In this document: positions 32,606-41,512 of the stretch, in pieces
Position numbering within the stretch: the first letter of the stretch is position 1
Layout: every line of letters begins with the position of its first letter
From: Streptomyces eurocidicus
GTDB lineage: Bacteria > Actinomycetota > Actinomycetes > Streptomycetales > Streptomycetaceae
DNA: 64,000 nucleotides
Assembly (NCBI RefSeq): GCF_002891295.1
Contig: NZ_LGUI01000005.1
Coordinates: 434,001 to 498,000, forward strand
Direction of reading: 5' to 3'
The notes under the pieces: model-generated
Database searches by the model: none
Told to the model about the DNA's origin: nothing
What the model saw: the letters and a program-made list of their open reading frames with translations, nothing else
Made by a program: the position numbers and the translations under genes

Positions 32606-34002
32606 CCACCACGGCCATTCGCGGCGGCCTCGTCATCACCGCCACCGAGGAGATCTTGGCGGACGTCCTCGTCGAGGACGGGCGGATCGCCGCCCTCGCC
32701 GCCCCCGACAGCTCCTGCGCCCAGGGCTGGACGCCCGACCGCACCCTCGACGCCACCGGGAAGTACGTCGTCCCGGGCGGCGTCGACGCCCACACCCACT
32801 TCGACCTCCCTTTCGGCGGCACTGCCTCCTCCGACACCTTCGAGACGGGCACCCGTGCCGCGGCCTGGGGCGGCACCACCACCGTCGTCGACTTCGCGGT
32901 CCAGTCCCGCGGCGGCGCCCTGCGCGAGGGGCTCGACACCTGGCACGCCAAGGCCGAGGGAACCTGCGCCGTCGACTACGCCTTCCATATGATCCTCTCC
33001 GATGTGCGGGAGAGCTCGCTCAAGGAGATGGACCTGCTGGTGGGGGAGGGCGTCACCTCCTTCAAGCTGTTCATGGCCTATCCCGGCGTCTTCTACAGCG
33101 ACGACGGGCAGATCCTGCGGGCCATGCAGCGCGCCGCCGGCAACGGCGGGCTGATCATGATGCACGCCGAGAACGGCATCGCCATCGACGTCCTCGTCGA
33201 ACAGGCCCTGGCCGCCGGCCGCACCGACCCCCGCTACCACGGAGAGGTCCGCAAGGCCCTGCTGGAGGCGGAGGCCACGCACCGGGCCATCGCCCTGGCG
33301 CAGGTGGCGGGCAGCCCGCTCTACGTCGTGCACGTCTCCGCCGAGGAGGCCGTCGCCGAGCTGGTACAGGCCCGCGACAAGGGCCTCCCGGTCTTCGGCG
33401 AGACCTGCCCGCAGTACCTCTTCCTGTCCACCGACAATCTCGCCGAACCCGGCTTCGAGGGCGCGAAATACGTCTGCTCCACGCCGCTCCGTCCCCGCGA
33501 GCACCAGGCCGCCCTCTGGCGCGGGCTGCGGACGAACGACCTCCAGGTCGTCTCCACCGACCACTGCCCCTTCTGCTTCTCCGGCCAGAAGGAGCTGGGT
33601 CGCGGCGACTTCTCGAAGATCCCCAACGGGCTGCCCGGTGTGGAGCACCGGATGGACCTCCTCCACCAGGCCGTGGTCGACGGGCACATCACCCGCCGCC
33701 GCTGGATCGAGATCGCCTGCACCGCCCCCGCCCGGATGTTCGGCCTCGCCCCGCGCAAGGGCACCCTCGCCCCCGGAGCCGACGCCGACATCGTCATCTA
33801 CGACCCGCACGCCCGGCAGACCCTCTCCGCCACGACCCATCACATGAACGTCGACTACTCGGCGTACGAGGGCAAGGAGATCACCGGCCGGGTCGAGACG
33901 GTCCTCTCCCGCGGGGAGACCGTCATCGACCGCGGCCGGTACACCGTCCGCGCCGGGCACGGCCGTTACGTACCCCGCGCCACCTGTCAGTACCTCGCGT
34001 AA
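32602..34002 (+). CDS. hydA: dihydropyrimidinase (D-hydantoinase)
   Basis: A 466-residue cyclic amidohydrolase. Binuclear-zinc ligands are visible: His pair in DAHTHFD, carboxylated Lys155 in SFKLFMAY, His in MMHAEN and VVHVSAEE, and Asp in STDHCPF. Length and motifs match bacterial dihydropyrimidinase/hydantoinase. It opens dihydrouracil, dihydrothymine or 5-substituted hydantoins to the N-carbamoyl acid, which the first gene of the operon would hydrolyse. It starts inside the aminotransferase stop. The LLM oxidoreductase follows after 11 bases. Confidence 0.93.
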   Translation: MTTTAIRGGLVITATEEILADVLVEDGRIAALAAPDSSCAQGWTPDRTLDATGKYVVPGGVDAHTHFDLPFGGTASSDTFETGTRAAAWGGTTTVVDFAVQSRGGALREGLDTWHAKAEGTCAVDYAFHMILSDVRESSLKEMDLLVGEGVTSFKLFMAYPGVFYSDDGQILRAMQRAAGNGGLIMMHAENGIAIDVLVEQALAAGRTDPRYHGEVRKALLEAEATHRAIALAQVAGSPLYVVHVSAEEAVAELVQARDKGLPVFGETCPQYLFLSTDNLAEPGFEGAKYVCSTPLRPREHQAALWRGLRTNDLQVVSTDHCPFCFSGQKELGRGDFSKIPNGLPGVEHRMDLLHQAVVDGHITRRRWIEIACTAPARMFGLAPRKGTLAPGADADIVIYDPHARQTLSATTHHMNVDYSAYEGKEITGRVETVLSRGETVIDRGRYTVRAGHGRYVPRATCQYLA

Positions 34003-34013
34003 GGAGCACCACC

Positions 34014-35015
34014 GTGGACTTCGGCCTCGTCCTCCAGACCGATCCGCCCGCCACCGCCGTGGTGGACCTGATGCGCCGGGCCGAGGGCGCCGGCTTCCGT
34101 TACGGATGGACCTTCGACTCCGCCGTCCTCTGGCAGGAGCCCTTCGTCATCCACAGCCGGATCCTCGACCACACCGAGCGGCTCATCGTCGGCCCCATGG
34201 TCACCAACCCCACCACCCGCACCCCCGAGGTCACCGCGTCCACGTTCGCCACGCTCAACGACATGTACGGCAACCGCACGGTGTGCGGCATCGGCCGCGG
34301 CGACTCGGCGATGCGGGTGGCCGGACGGAAGCCCAACACCCTCGCCACCCTCCGCGAGGCCATGCGCGTCATCCGCGACCTCGCCGAGGGGCGCGAGGCC
34401 GATGTCGGCGGCACCACCCTCAAGCTCCCCTGGGTGAAGGACGGCAGGCTGCCGGTCTGGATGGCCGCCTACGGTCCCAAGGCGCTCGCCCTCGCGGGGC
34501 AGGAGGCGGACGGTTTCATCCTCCAGCTCGCCGACCCGTTCCTGACCGAGTGGATGATCAAGGCCGTCCGTACGGCGGCCGCCGAGGCCGGCCGCGACCC
34601 CGACTCCCTCACCATCTGCGTCGCCGCCCCCGCCTATGTGGGCGACGACCTCGACCACGCCCGTGAGCAGTGCCGCTGGTTCGGCGGCATGGTCGGCAAC
34701 CACGTCGCCGACCTCGTCGCCCGCTACGGCGCGCACTCCGGGCTGGTGCCGGAGGCGCTCACGGCCTATATCGAGCAGCGCCACGGCTACGACTACAGCC
34801 ACCACGGCCGGGCCGGGAACCCCTCCACGGACTTCGTCCCCGACGAGATCGTCGACCGGTTCTGCCTGCTGGGGCCGGTGGAGGCGCATCGGGAGCGGCT
34901 GGAGGAGTTGCGGGGGCTGGGGGTGGATCAGTTCGCGGTGTATGCGATGCATGATGCGAGGGAGGCCACGATTGATGCGTATGGGCGGGAATTGGTGCCG
35001 GTGTTGGGTGGGTGA
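34014..35015 (+). CDS. F420-dependent LLM-class oxidoreductase (TIGR03842-like)
   Basis: A 333-residue bacterial-luciferase-fold TIM barrel. The GTG has AAGGAG upstream and lies 11 bases after the dihydropyrimidinase stop. LLM features include MDFGLVLQTDPP at the N-terminus, VGPMVTNPTTR, the GIGRGDSAMR loop and MAAYGPKALALAGQEADG. I recall a TIGR subfamily of this kind in actinobacteria, linked to hydantoinase genes. It is co-operonic with enzymes for the second and third steps of reductive pyrimidine degradation, while no dihydropyrimidine dehydrogenase is present. It could therefore supply or consume the reduced pyrimidine using F420; this is inference. Confidence 0.85.
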   Translation: MDFGLVLQTDPPATAVVDLMRRAEGAGFRYGWTFDSAVLWQEPFVIHSRILDHTERLIVGPMVTNPTTRTPEVTASTFATLNDMYGNRTVCGIGRGDSAMRVAGRKPNTLATLREAMRVIRDLAEGREADVGGTTLKLPWVKDGRLPVWMAAYGPKALALAGQEADGFILQLADPFLTEWMIKAVRTAAAEAGRDPDSLTICVAAPAYVGDDLDHAREQCRWFGGMVGNHVADLVARYGAHSGLVPEALTAYIEQRHGYDYSHHGRAGNPSTDFVPDEIVDRFCLLGPVEAHRERLEELRGLGVDQFAVYAMHDAREATIDAYGRELVPVLGG

Positions 35016-35032
35016 CGGGTAGGGGGGGCGGG

Positions 35033-35245
35033 GGGTGCGCCTGCGGCGGGCCTTTTCCCCTACCCGCCCCTTCCCGGAACCGGGGCTGGCGCCCCGGGCC
35101 CCCGGCCGCGCTGACGCGCGGTGTCCTCAAACGCCGGACGGGCTGATTTTCAGCCCGTCCGGCGTTTGAGGACCGGGGTCCGGGGCGGAGCCCCGTTCGG
35201 GAAGGGGCGGGGTGGGGAAAAGGCCCGCCGCAGGCGCACCCCCCG
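35033..35245. repeat. dispersed intergenic repeat A, complete head-to-head copy
   Basis: The whole interval is a large imperfect inverted repeat. The left half carries GCCTGCGGCGGGCC, CGCCCCTTCCCGG and GGGGCTGGCGCCCC modules, which reappear in reverse complement in the right half, flanking the central 24-base hairpin at 35123-35173. The same composite appears at 44663 and in partial form at 18567, 47794 and 59954. It separates the convergent LLM oxidoreductase and lipoate ligase genes. Confidence 0.75.
35123..35173. terminator. 24-base perfect hairpin with TTT loop (bidirectional terminator)
   Basis: Arms 35123-35146 and 35150-35173 are exact reverse complements with a three-base loop. The element lies between convergent genes. 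The near-identical hairpin at 44730 differs by one base pair changed on both arms, which supports selection for pairing. Confidence 0.8.
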
Positions 35246-35251
35246 CCCCCG

Positions 35252-36307
35252 TCACGGCACCCGCGCGGTCCACTCCTCCGAAGAGAACTTCGTCGCCGCC
35301 AGCTCCACCGCCCGCGCCATCTCCTCCGGAGTGACCGACCCCTCGGCCAACCCGTACCGCCCCCGGAAAGACTCGATCATCTTCTCGATGACCGCCGCCC
35401 GCGGCAGCCCCGTCTGACGGCGCAGCGGATCCACCCGCTTCTTGGCGCTCTTCGTGCCCTTGTCGGACAGCTTCTCCTTGCCGATGCGCAGCACGTCGAG
35501 CATCTTGTCCGCGTCGATGTCGTACGCCATCGTCACGTGGTGCAGCACCGCGCCCGCCGGGCCCACCAGCCGCTTCTGGGCCGCGCCGGCGATCTTTCCG
35601 GAGTCGGTGGCGATGTCGTTGAGCGGCTGGTACCACGCCTTGACGCCCATGCCCTCCAGCGCGCCCAGCACCCAGTCGTCCAGATAGGCGTAACTGTCGG
35701 CGAAGGACAGGCCCTGGACGAGCGAGTCGGGCACGCACAGGGAGTAGGTGATGGTGTTACCCGGCTCGCAGAACATGGCCCCGCCGCCGCTGATCCGGCG
35801 GACGACCGTCATGCCGTGGCGGGCCGCGCCCTCGGGGTCGACCTCGTTGCGCAGCGACTGGAAGCTGCCGATGACCACCGCGGGGGAGCCCCACTCCCAC
35901 ACGCGCAGGGTCGGGGGCCGACGCCCGGCCGCGACCTCGGCCGTCAGCACCTCGTCCAGCGCCATGTGCAGCGCCGGCGGCTGCGGGCCGTCGTGGATGA
36001 GCTCCCACTCGAAGTCGGTCCAGTCGGTCGCGTTCGCCAGCGCCCGGCGGACCGCGACGCCCACGGCCTCGGAGCTGAAGCCGAACATCACCGTGCCCTC
36101 GGGCAGGGCCGCGTCGATCCGGGCCGCGAGCTGCGGGGCGAGGGTGTCGGCGGGTGCGCCTTCCAGGGCGCGGTTGATGTCCAGGAGCGCCTCGTCCGGT
36201 TCGAGGAAGAAGTCCCCGGCCACCCGTACGTCGCGCAGCAGCCCGTCCTCGACCTCCAGGTCCACGACGACGAGCTTGCCGCCCGGAACTTTGTATTCGC
36301 CGTGCAC
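35252..36307 (-). CDS. lplA: lipoate-protein ligase A
   Basis: A 351-residue GTG-started enzyme (GGAGG about nine bases upstream). An accessory-type domain of about 95 residues comes first (GEYKVPGGKLVVVDLEV), followed by the catalytic biotin/lipoyl ligase domain. Catalytic motifs are VVRRISGGGAMF (lipoyl-AMP loop) and DSGKIAGAAQKR with the active Lys. It attaches salvaged lipoate to E2 subunits and GcvH. The order, accessory domain first, is a circularly arranged version of the E. coli layout that I recall from actinobacterial ligases. It stands alone, divergent from the lipoprotein gene. Confidence 0.9.
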   Translation of the reverse strand: MHGEYKVPGGKLVVVDLEVEDGLLRDVRVAGDFFLEPDEALLDINRALEGAPADTLAPQLAARIDAALPEGTVMFGFSSEAVGVAVRRALANATDWTDFEWELIHDGPQPPALHMALDEVLTAEVAAGRRPPTLRVWEWGSPAVVIGSFQSLRNEVDPEGAARHGMTVVRRISGGGAMFCEPGNTITYSLCVPDSLVQGLSFADSYAYLDDWVLGALEGMGVKAWYQPLNDIATDSGKIAGAAQKRLVGPAGAVLHHVTMAYDIDADKMLDVLRIGKEKLSDKGTKSAKKRVDPLRRQTGLPRAAVIEKMIESFRGRYGLAEGSVTPEEMARAVELAATKFSSEEWTARVP

Positions 36308-36404
36308 GGCCGCTACCTCCCGCTTGTTCTCCGGCCGGCCACCCGGCCGACAGCGGAATCAACCGTAACTCCGGGATTCCCGGTTCCTCCCGCGGGTGGC
36401 CCGC

Positions 36405-36419
36405 GTACACTCTGTGTAC
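36405..36419. promoter_or_regulatory. short perfect inverted repeat between lplA and lipoprotein gene
   Basis: GTACAC-TCT-GTGTAC lies about 98 bases upstream of lplA and 134 bases upstream of the DUF3761 gene. It is a candidate operator within an otherwise featureless 245-base divergent interval. Confidence 0.35.
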
Positions 36420-36552
36420 CCCACAGGTAACACTCGTCTCACCTTCCCCCCACTCCCGCGCCCCCGGCCCGCCGGGCGCCGGTTCGCGACCGGGTGCGGA
36501 GCCATGCGCGGAACCGTTTCGCGCAGCCGCTGTCCCAGGGGGGATCCTGAAT

Positions 36553-37062
36553 ATGACCGCATACACCGCACGCAGGGCGAGACGGGCCGGTGCGGCCCTG
36601 GTCGCCGCGCTGACCCTGGGCTTCGGCGCCGTAGCCTGCGACGACGCCGACAAGCCGGCCGGTGACAAGCCGTCGGCGTCCGTCTCCGCGACCCCGGCGA
36701 CGCCGTCCGCGTCATCCGAGCCCGGCCCGGCGGAGTCGCCGTCCCCCTCGCCGAGCGCCGCGTCGCCCGCGCCGGTGACGACGCCGGACGTCCCCGCCCC
36801 CGCACCCAAGGCCGAGGTGCCCGCCTCCGACCGCGGCGCCACGGGTTCGGGCTCCGAATCGGGTTCCGGTTCGGGCGGCGGCTCGTCGTCCACGGGTTCC
36901 ACGTCAGGTTCCACGTCGGCCGACTCGTCGTCCACGGGGGGCTCCCACTCCGGGGCCTCGGCCGTCTGCAACGACGGTTCGTACTCCTACTCCGCGCACC
37001 GCAGGGGCACTTGCTCCCACCACGGCGGTGTTGCGCAGTGGCTGAAGGATCTGCCTTCCTAG
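36553..37062 (+). CDS. lipoprotein with Ser/Pro-rich linker and DUF3761 domain
   Basis: 169 residues. The signal peptide and lipobox GAVAC place the lipidated Cys near residue 29. A long low-complexity linker rich in Ser, Pro, Ala and Gly follows (about 35-135). The C-terminal module CNDGSYSYSAHRRGTCSHH, then GGVAQW, is the DUF3761 signature with two Cys (a likely disulphide) and a His cluster that could bind metal. It is therefore an exported surface protein with a small domain presented on a flexible stalk. Function unknown. The GGT-family gene follows after six bases and may be co-transcribed. Confidence 0.8.
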   Translation: MTAYTARRARRAGAALVAALTLGFGAVACDDADKPAGDKPSASVSATPATPSASSEPGPAESPSPSPSAASPAPVTTPDVPAPAPKAEVPASDRGATGSGSESGSGSGGGSSSTGSTSGSTSADSSSTGGSHSGASAVCNDGSYSYSAHRRGTCSHHGGVAQWLKDLPS

Positions 37063-37067
37063 GGAGC

Positions 37068-38873
37068 ATGTTCACGACACGCCCCACTCTCCAGGGCACC
37101 TTCGGCATGGTGGCCTCCACCCACTGGCTCGCCTCGCAGTCGGCCATGGCCGTCCTGGAGAGCGGCGGCAACGCCTTCGACGCCGCCGTCGCCGCGGGCT
37201 TCGTCCTCCAGGTGGTCGAACCGCACATGAGCGGACCGGCCGGTGAGGTGCCCGCGATCATCGCCCCCGCGGCCGGCCCGGTGCGGGTCCTCTGCGGGCA
37301 GGGGCCCGCGCCCGCCGGGGCGAGCGTCGCCCACTACACCTCGCTCGGCCTCGCCCTCGTCCCCGGCACCGGCCCCCTCGCCGCCCCCGTGCCGGGCGCC
37401 TTCGACGCCTGGCTGCTCCTGCTGCGCGACCACGGCACCCGGCCGCTCGCGGACGTCCTCTCCTACGCCATCGGGTACGCCGAACGCGGCCACGCCCCCG
37501 TCCCCGCCGTCGGCGCGACCGTGCGGACCGTACAAGAGCTCTTCACCGACGAGTGGCCGGACTCCGCCGCCCTGTACCTCCCGGGCGGCCGCCCGCCCGA
37601 GCCCGGGAGGCTCTTCCGCAACCCCGTGCTCGCGGCCACCTGGCGCCGCCTGCTCGCCGAGGCCGAGGCCGCCGGCGGCAGCCGCGAGCGGCGCATCGAC
37701 GCCGCCCGCCGCGTCTGGCGCGAGGGCTTCGTCGCCGACGCCCTCCTGCGCGCCGCCGCCCGCCCCACCCCGGACACCTCCGGCGCCCGCCACACCGGCA
37801 CCCTCACCGGCGACGACCTCGCCGGCTTCCGCGCCGGTTACGAGGAGCCCGTCACCCACGACTGGCACGGCTGGACCGTCTGCAAACCCGGGCCCTGGTC
37901 CCAGGGCCCGGCCCTGCTCCAGCAGCTCGCCCTGCTCCCGGAGCAGCCCGGCGCCCTGGAGTACGGCACCCCCGACTACCTCCACGCCCTCATCGAGGGC
38001 GGCAAGCTCGCCATGGCCGACCGCGAGGCGTGGTACGGCGACGCCCCGTACGGGGAGGACGGCGTGCCGCTGCGCGCCCTGCTCTCACCCGGGTACAACA
38101 CCGCCCGCCGCGCCCTGGTAGGCGACACCGCCTCGTACGACCTGCGCCCCGGCAGCCCCGACGGCCGCGCGCCCCGGCTGCCCCGGTACGTCACGGAGGC
38201 CGGGGCGGACCCGGCGGCGCCCACCGCCCCGGGCGCGGGCGAGCCCACCGTCACCGCCGACGGCGCCACCCGGGGCGACACCTGTCACGTCGACGTCGTC
38301 GACCGCTGGGGCAACATGATCTCCGCGACGCCCAGCGGTGGCTGGCTCCAGTCCAACCCCGTCGTCCCGGAGCTCGGCTTCCCCCTGGGCACCCGCCTCC
38401 AGATGACCTGGCTGGAGGAGGGCCTGCCCAACTCCCTCACCCCCGGCCGCCGGCCGCGCACCACCCTCAGCCCGTCCCTGGCCCTGCGCGACGGCGAGCC
38501 CGTGCTCGCGTTCGGCACGCCGGGCGGCGACCAGCAGGACCAGTGGCAACCGCACTTCTTCCTGGCGGTCGCCCTGCGCCCGCCCGTGCGCGGCGGCCTG
38601 GACCTGCAGGGCGCCATCGACGCGCCCAACTGGCACCAGGAATCCTTCCCCAGCTCCTTCCACCCGCGCGCCATGCGGCCCGGCGCCGTCACCGTCGAGT
38701 CCCGGATCGGCGAGCCGGCCGTCGCGGAGCTGCGGCGCAGGGGACACGACGTGACCGTGGGACCGCCGTGGTCGGAGGGACGGCTGTGCGCCGTGGCGCG
38801 CGACCCGGACACCGGCGTCCTGTCGGCCGCCGCCAACCCCCGGGGAATGCAGGGCTACGCGGTGGGGCGCTGA
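37068..38873 (+). CDS. gamma-glutamyltransferase-family protein (no signal peptide)
   Basis: A 601-residue Ntn-hydrolase related to GGT. GGNAFDAAVAAGFVLQVVEP matches the GGT core, and the processing nucleophile is Thr405 in RGDTCHVDVVDRWGN. The small subunit has FGTPGGDQQDQWQ where canonical GGTs have GSPGGSTI. There is no signal peptide, so it is probably cytoplasmic. Residues that bind the glutamyl carboxylate may differ, and the substrate may not be glutathione; related enzymes include cephalosporin acylase-like and oxamate amidohydrolase proteins. The ATG sits only two bases after an AGGGAG, but N-terminal conservation supports it. Confidence 0.85.
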   Translation: MFTTRPTLQGTFGMVASTHWLASQSAMAVLESGGNAFDAAVAAGFVLQVVEPHMSGPAGEVPAIIAPAAGPVRVLCGQGPAPAGASVAHYTSLGLALVPGTGPLAAPVPGAFDAWLLLLRDHGTRPLADVLSYAIGYAERGHAPVPAVGATVRTVQELFTDEWPDSAALYLPGGRPPEPGRLFRNPVLAATWRRLLAEAEAAGGSRERRIDAARRVWREGFVADALLRAAARPTPDTSGARHTGTLTGDDLAGFRAGYEEPVTHDWHGWTVCKPGPWSQGPALLQQLALLPEQPGALEYGTPDYLHALIEGGKLAMADREAWYGDAPYGEDGVPLRALLSPGYNTARRALVGDTASYDLRPGSPDGRAPRLPRYVTEAGADPAAPTAPGAGEPTVTADGATRGDTCHVDVVDRWGNMISATPSGGWLQSNPVVPELGFPLGTRLQMTWLEEGLPNSLTPGRRPRTTLSPSLALRDGEPVLAFGTPGGDQQDQWQPHFFLAVALRPPVRGGLDLQGAIDAPNWHQESFPSSFHPRAMRPGAVTVESRIGEPAVAELRRRGHDVTVGPPWSEGRLCAVARDPDTGVLSAAANPRGMQGYAVGR

Positions 38874-38943
38874 CCGGCCCCGCGCGGTACGTGGGGGACG
38901 GGTGGGGCGAGCCGTTCACCTGGGGGACGCCATGAGGTCATCG

Positions 38944-38972
38944 CCACGCCCCCCGTTGTCGGTGGGGCGTGG
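38944..38972 (+). terminator. hairpin between GGT-family gene and phosphatase gene
   Basis: CCACGCCCC (38944-38952) pairs exactly with GGGGCGTGG (38964-38972). It ends 12 bases before the next ATG, so it may act as an attenuator or influence translation as well as ending the upstream transcript. Confidence 0.5.
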
Positions 38973-38984
38973 TTCGATGGACTT

Positions 38985-39812
38985 ATGATCGATGAATTTC
39001 TCGCAGGTGGACTGAACGACGTCGAGGAGGCGGTCCGCAAGGCGGCCGCCGCCGAGATCGTGCCGCGTTTCCGGCAGCTCGCCGCGCACGAGATCGTCGA
39101 GAAGAACGGCCCGCACGACCTGGTGACCGTCGCCGACCGGCTCGCCGAGGAGCACCTGACGGCGTCCCTCACCACCCTCCTGCCCGGCTCGGTGGTGGTG
39201 GGCGAGGAGGCCGTGCACGCCGACCCCGGCGTCCTCGGCGCCCTGCGCGGTGACGACCCGGTATGGATCGTCGACCCGGTCGACGGCACCCGGCAGTTCG
39301 TCCACGGCGACCCCGGCTTCGCGACCCTGGTCTGCCTGGCCCACCGAGGCGAACTGCTCGCCTCCTGGACGTACGCCCCCGCCCTGGACCTGATGGCCAC
39401 GGCCCGCCGGGGCGGCGGCGCGTGGCTGAACGGCGAGCGGCTGCGCTCCGGCGCGCCCGAGCCCGGCGCGCCGCTGGAAGTGGCCATATCGCACTACGAT
39501 TTCACCAACGACGAGCAGAAGCGCGTGCTGGGCGCCCTGAGCACCGAGGGCATCGCCCCGCGCCCCTGCGGCTCCGCGGGCCTGGAGTATCTGAACGTGG
39601 CCCGGGGCACCCTCGCCGGCCTCGCCTTCTCCTGGGAGAACGCCTGGGACCACGCCGCCGGGCTGCTGCTCGTCGCCGAGGCGGGCGGGGCAAGCGCCAC
39701 GGTCGCGGGCGAGCCGTTCCGGATCGCCGGGGGCAACGCCCTGCCCTTCGCCGCCGCCCGGGACGAGCTGACGCTCCGGCATATCCTGGATCTGCTGGCG
39801 TCCGCCGGCTGA
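38985..39812 (+). CDS. inositol monophosphatase-family phosphatase
   Basis: A 275-residue Mg-dependent phosphatase. Metal-site motifs are complete: DLVTVAD, GEE, IVDPVDGTRQF and the C-terminal WDHAAG. The family dephosphorylates inositol-1-phosphate, histidinol phosphate, PAP (CysQ) or fructose-1,6-bisphosphate; the residues visible do not separate these. The upstream region has a hairpin and no clear ribosome site, so translation may be low. The next gene, an FAD oxidoreductase, begins 29 bases downstream and could be co-transcribed. Confidence 0.88.
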   Translation: MIDEFLAGGLNDVEEAVRKAAAAEIVPRFRQLAAHEIVEKNGPHDLVTVADRLAEEHLTASLTTLLPGSVVVGEEAVHADPGVLGALRGDDPVWIVDPVDGTRQFVHGDPGFATLVCLAHRGELLASWTYAPALDLMATARRGGGAWLNGERLRSGAPEPGAPLEVAISHYDFTNDEQKRVLGALSTEGIAPRPCGSAGLEYLNVARGTLAGLAFSWENAWDHAAGLLLVAEAGGASATVAGEPFRIAGGNALPFAAARDELTLRHILDLLASAG

Positions 39813-39841
39813 CCCCGCCAGGGACGAGGGGAGTGCGTCCG

Positions 39842-41257
39842 GTGCCCACCATGCTCGACGCGGTCGTCGTAGGCGCCGGACCGAACGGTCTGACCGCCGC
39901 TGTGGAACTGGCCCGCCGTGGTCTCTCCGTCGCGGTGTTCGAGGCGGCGGAGGCCGTCGGGGGCGGGGCGCGGACCGAGGAGCTCACGCTCCCCGGCTTC
40001 CGCCACGACCCCTGCTCCGCCGTGCACCCGCTCGGCGCCGGATCGCCCGCCTTCACGGGGATGCCCCTGGGCCGCCACGGTCTGCACTGGCTGCACCCCG
40101 GGCTGCCCATGGCCCACCCCTTCCCCGACGGCACGGCCGCCGTCCTCGCCCGGGGCGTCGGGGAGACGGCGCTCTCCCTCGGCCCGCGCGACGCCGGGGC
40201 GTACCGCCGGCTGGTCGCGCCCTTCCACGGCCGCTGGGAGACGGTGGCGACCGACTTCCTGCGGCCCGCCTGGGCCGGCCTGCCGGGCGATCCGCTGCTG
40301 TACGCCCGCTTCGGGCTCTCCGCCGCCCAGCCCGCGGCCCTGCTGACCCGCCGCTTCCGTGACCGCAGGGCACGCGCGATGTTCGCGGGCCTCGCCGCGC
40401 ACGGCATCGGCCCGCTCACCGGCGTCGGCACCGGCGGCATGGCCCTGCTGTTCGCGCTCGCCGCGCACGCGGGCGGCTGGCCGGTCCCGCGCGGCGGCGC
40501 GCAGGCGGTGGCCGACGCCCTCGCCTCGTACCTGCGCGAGGAGGGCGGCACCGTCCACACCGGCTTCGAGGTCAAGCGCCTGGACGACCTGCCGCCCGCC
40601 CGCGCCTACGTCTTCGACACCTCGCCGACGGCCCTCGCCCGGATCGCGGGGCTCGGCGGCGCCTACCGCCGTTTCCGCTACGGCCCCAGCGTCTTCAAGA
40701 TCGACTACGCGCTGAGCGGGCCGGTGCCCTGGACCTCGGAGCAGGCCCGCCGGGCGGGCACGGTCCACGTCGGGCCGACGTACGGGGAGATCGACGCCGC
40801 CCTCGACGCGGCCCTGCACGGCCGCGACCCCGAGGTCCCCTTCCTCATCACCGCGCAGCCCAGCCTCGTCGACCCCACCCGGGCGCCGGAGGGCAAGCAC
40901 ACCTTCTGGGTCTACGGGCATGTGCCGCACGGCTGGGAGGGCGACGCCACCGAGGTGATCGAGCGGCAGATCGAGCGGTTCGCCCCCGGCTTCCGCGACC
41001 TGGTCCTGGCGCGCGCCACGGCGGGCCCGCCGGAGCTGGCGGCCCGCAACGCGAACTACGTGGGCGGGGACATCAACACGGGCTCGACGGCCGGGCTGCG
41101 GCTGGTGATCCGGCCCCGCCTGGCGCGGGTGCCCTACGCGACGGCGCACCCGGCGGTGTTCCTGTGCTCGTCGGCCACGCCGCCGGGGCCCGGGGTGCAC
41201 GGGATGTGCGGGCGGCACGCGGCGCGGGCGGTGTGGCACTGGTTGTGCCGGGGGTAG
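39842..41257 (+). CDS. FAD-dependent oxidoreductase, phytoene-desaturase-like
   Basis: A 471-residue flavoprotein of the CrtI/amine-oxidase superfamily. The N-terminal dinucleotide-binding motif is VVVGAGPNGLTAAVELARRG with the Glu of VFEAAE. The C-terminal FAD segment HGMCGRHAAR resembles CrtI-type ends. The GTG at 39842 has GAGGGGAG at good distance; an ATG three codons later is too far from it. No carotenoid genes lie nearby, so despite the family name it is better treated as a general NAD(P)/FAD oxidoreductase. The repeat-B copy lies after it. Confidence 0.85.
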   Translation: MPTMLDAVVVGAGPNGLTAAVELARRGLSVAVFEAAEAVGGGARTEELTLPGFRHDPCSAVHPLGAGSPAFTGMPLGRHGLHWLHPGLPMAHPFPDGTAAVLARGVGETALSLGPRDAGAYRRLVAPFHGRWETVATDFLRPAWAGLPGDPLLYARFGLSAAQPAALLTRRFRDRRARAMFAGLAAHGIGPLTGVGTGGMALLFALAAHAGGWPVPRGGAQAVADALASYLREEGGTVHTGFEVKRLDDLPPARAYVFDTSPTALARIAGLGGAYRRFRYGPSVFKIDYALSGPVPWTSEQARRAGTVHVGPTYGEIDAALDAALHGRDPEVPFLITAQPSLVDPTRAPEGKHTFWVYGHVPHGWEGDATEVIERQIERFAPGFRDLVLARATAGPPELAARNANYVGGDINTGSTAGLRLVIRPRLARVPYATAHPAVFLCSSATPPGPGVHGMCGRHAARAVWHWLCRG

Positions 41258-41327
41258 GGCGGGGCCCCGGCGCACGCTTCCGCCCCGCCGGGCCTGAGCG
41301 CTCCGCTGGAACTCCGGCGAGTCATCC

Positions 41328-41401
41328 GCGGGTGCGTCGTGGCTGGTCGCGCAGTTCCCCGCGCCCCTTCGGGGCGCTGCCGAACCGCACCGGACTTCGC
41401 C
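41328..41401. repeat. dispersed intergenic repeat B, copy 1
   Basis: A 74-base element beginning GCGGGTGCGTCGTGG and ending ACCGGACTTCGCC, with an internal hairpin GCGCCCC-TTC-GGGGCGC. It is repeated almost exactly at 63406-63478. It lies just before a low-complexity GC tract, between convergent genes. Confidence 0.75.
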
Positions 41402-41426
41402 AAGCAGGCTTGGACGATCGTTCGGC

Positions 41427-41482
41427 GGCCAGACGGCCAGACGGCCGCTCCGGGGCCCGGGGCCCGGGGCCCGGGCCCCGGG
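41427..41482. repeat. low-complexity GC tract
   Basis: A short tandem run of CCAGACGG units is followed by four consecutive GGGCCC-type palindromes (41453-41482). It holds no gene and may act as a terminator region between convergent transcripts. Confidence 0.5.
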
Positions 41483-41512
41483 GCCGAGCCCCCGAGGAAG
41501 GGGCCCCGCGCC

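Noticed and set aside
39842..41257. Carotenoid biosynthesis assignment for the phytoene-desaturase-like gene
   Set aside because: No crtE, crtB or crtY-like neighbours; the fold is shared by many unrelated flavoproteins.
41427..41482. GC-rich tandem units as a CRISPR or minisatellite array
   Set aside because: Units are overlapping GGGCCC palindromes without spacers; simple low complexity.
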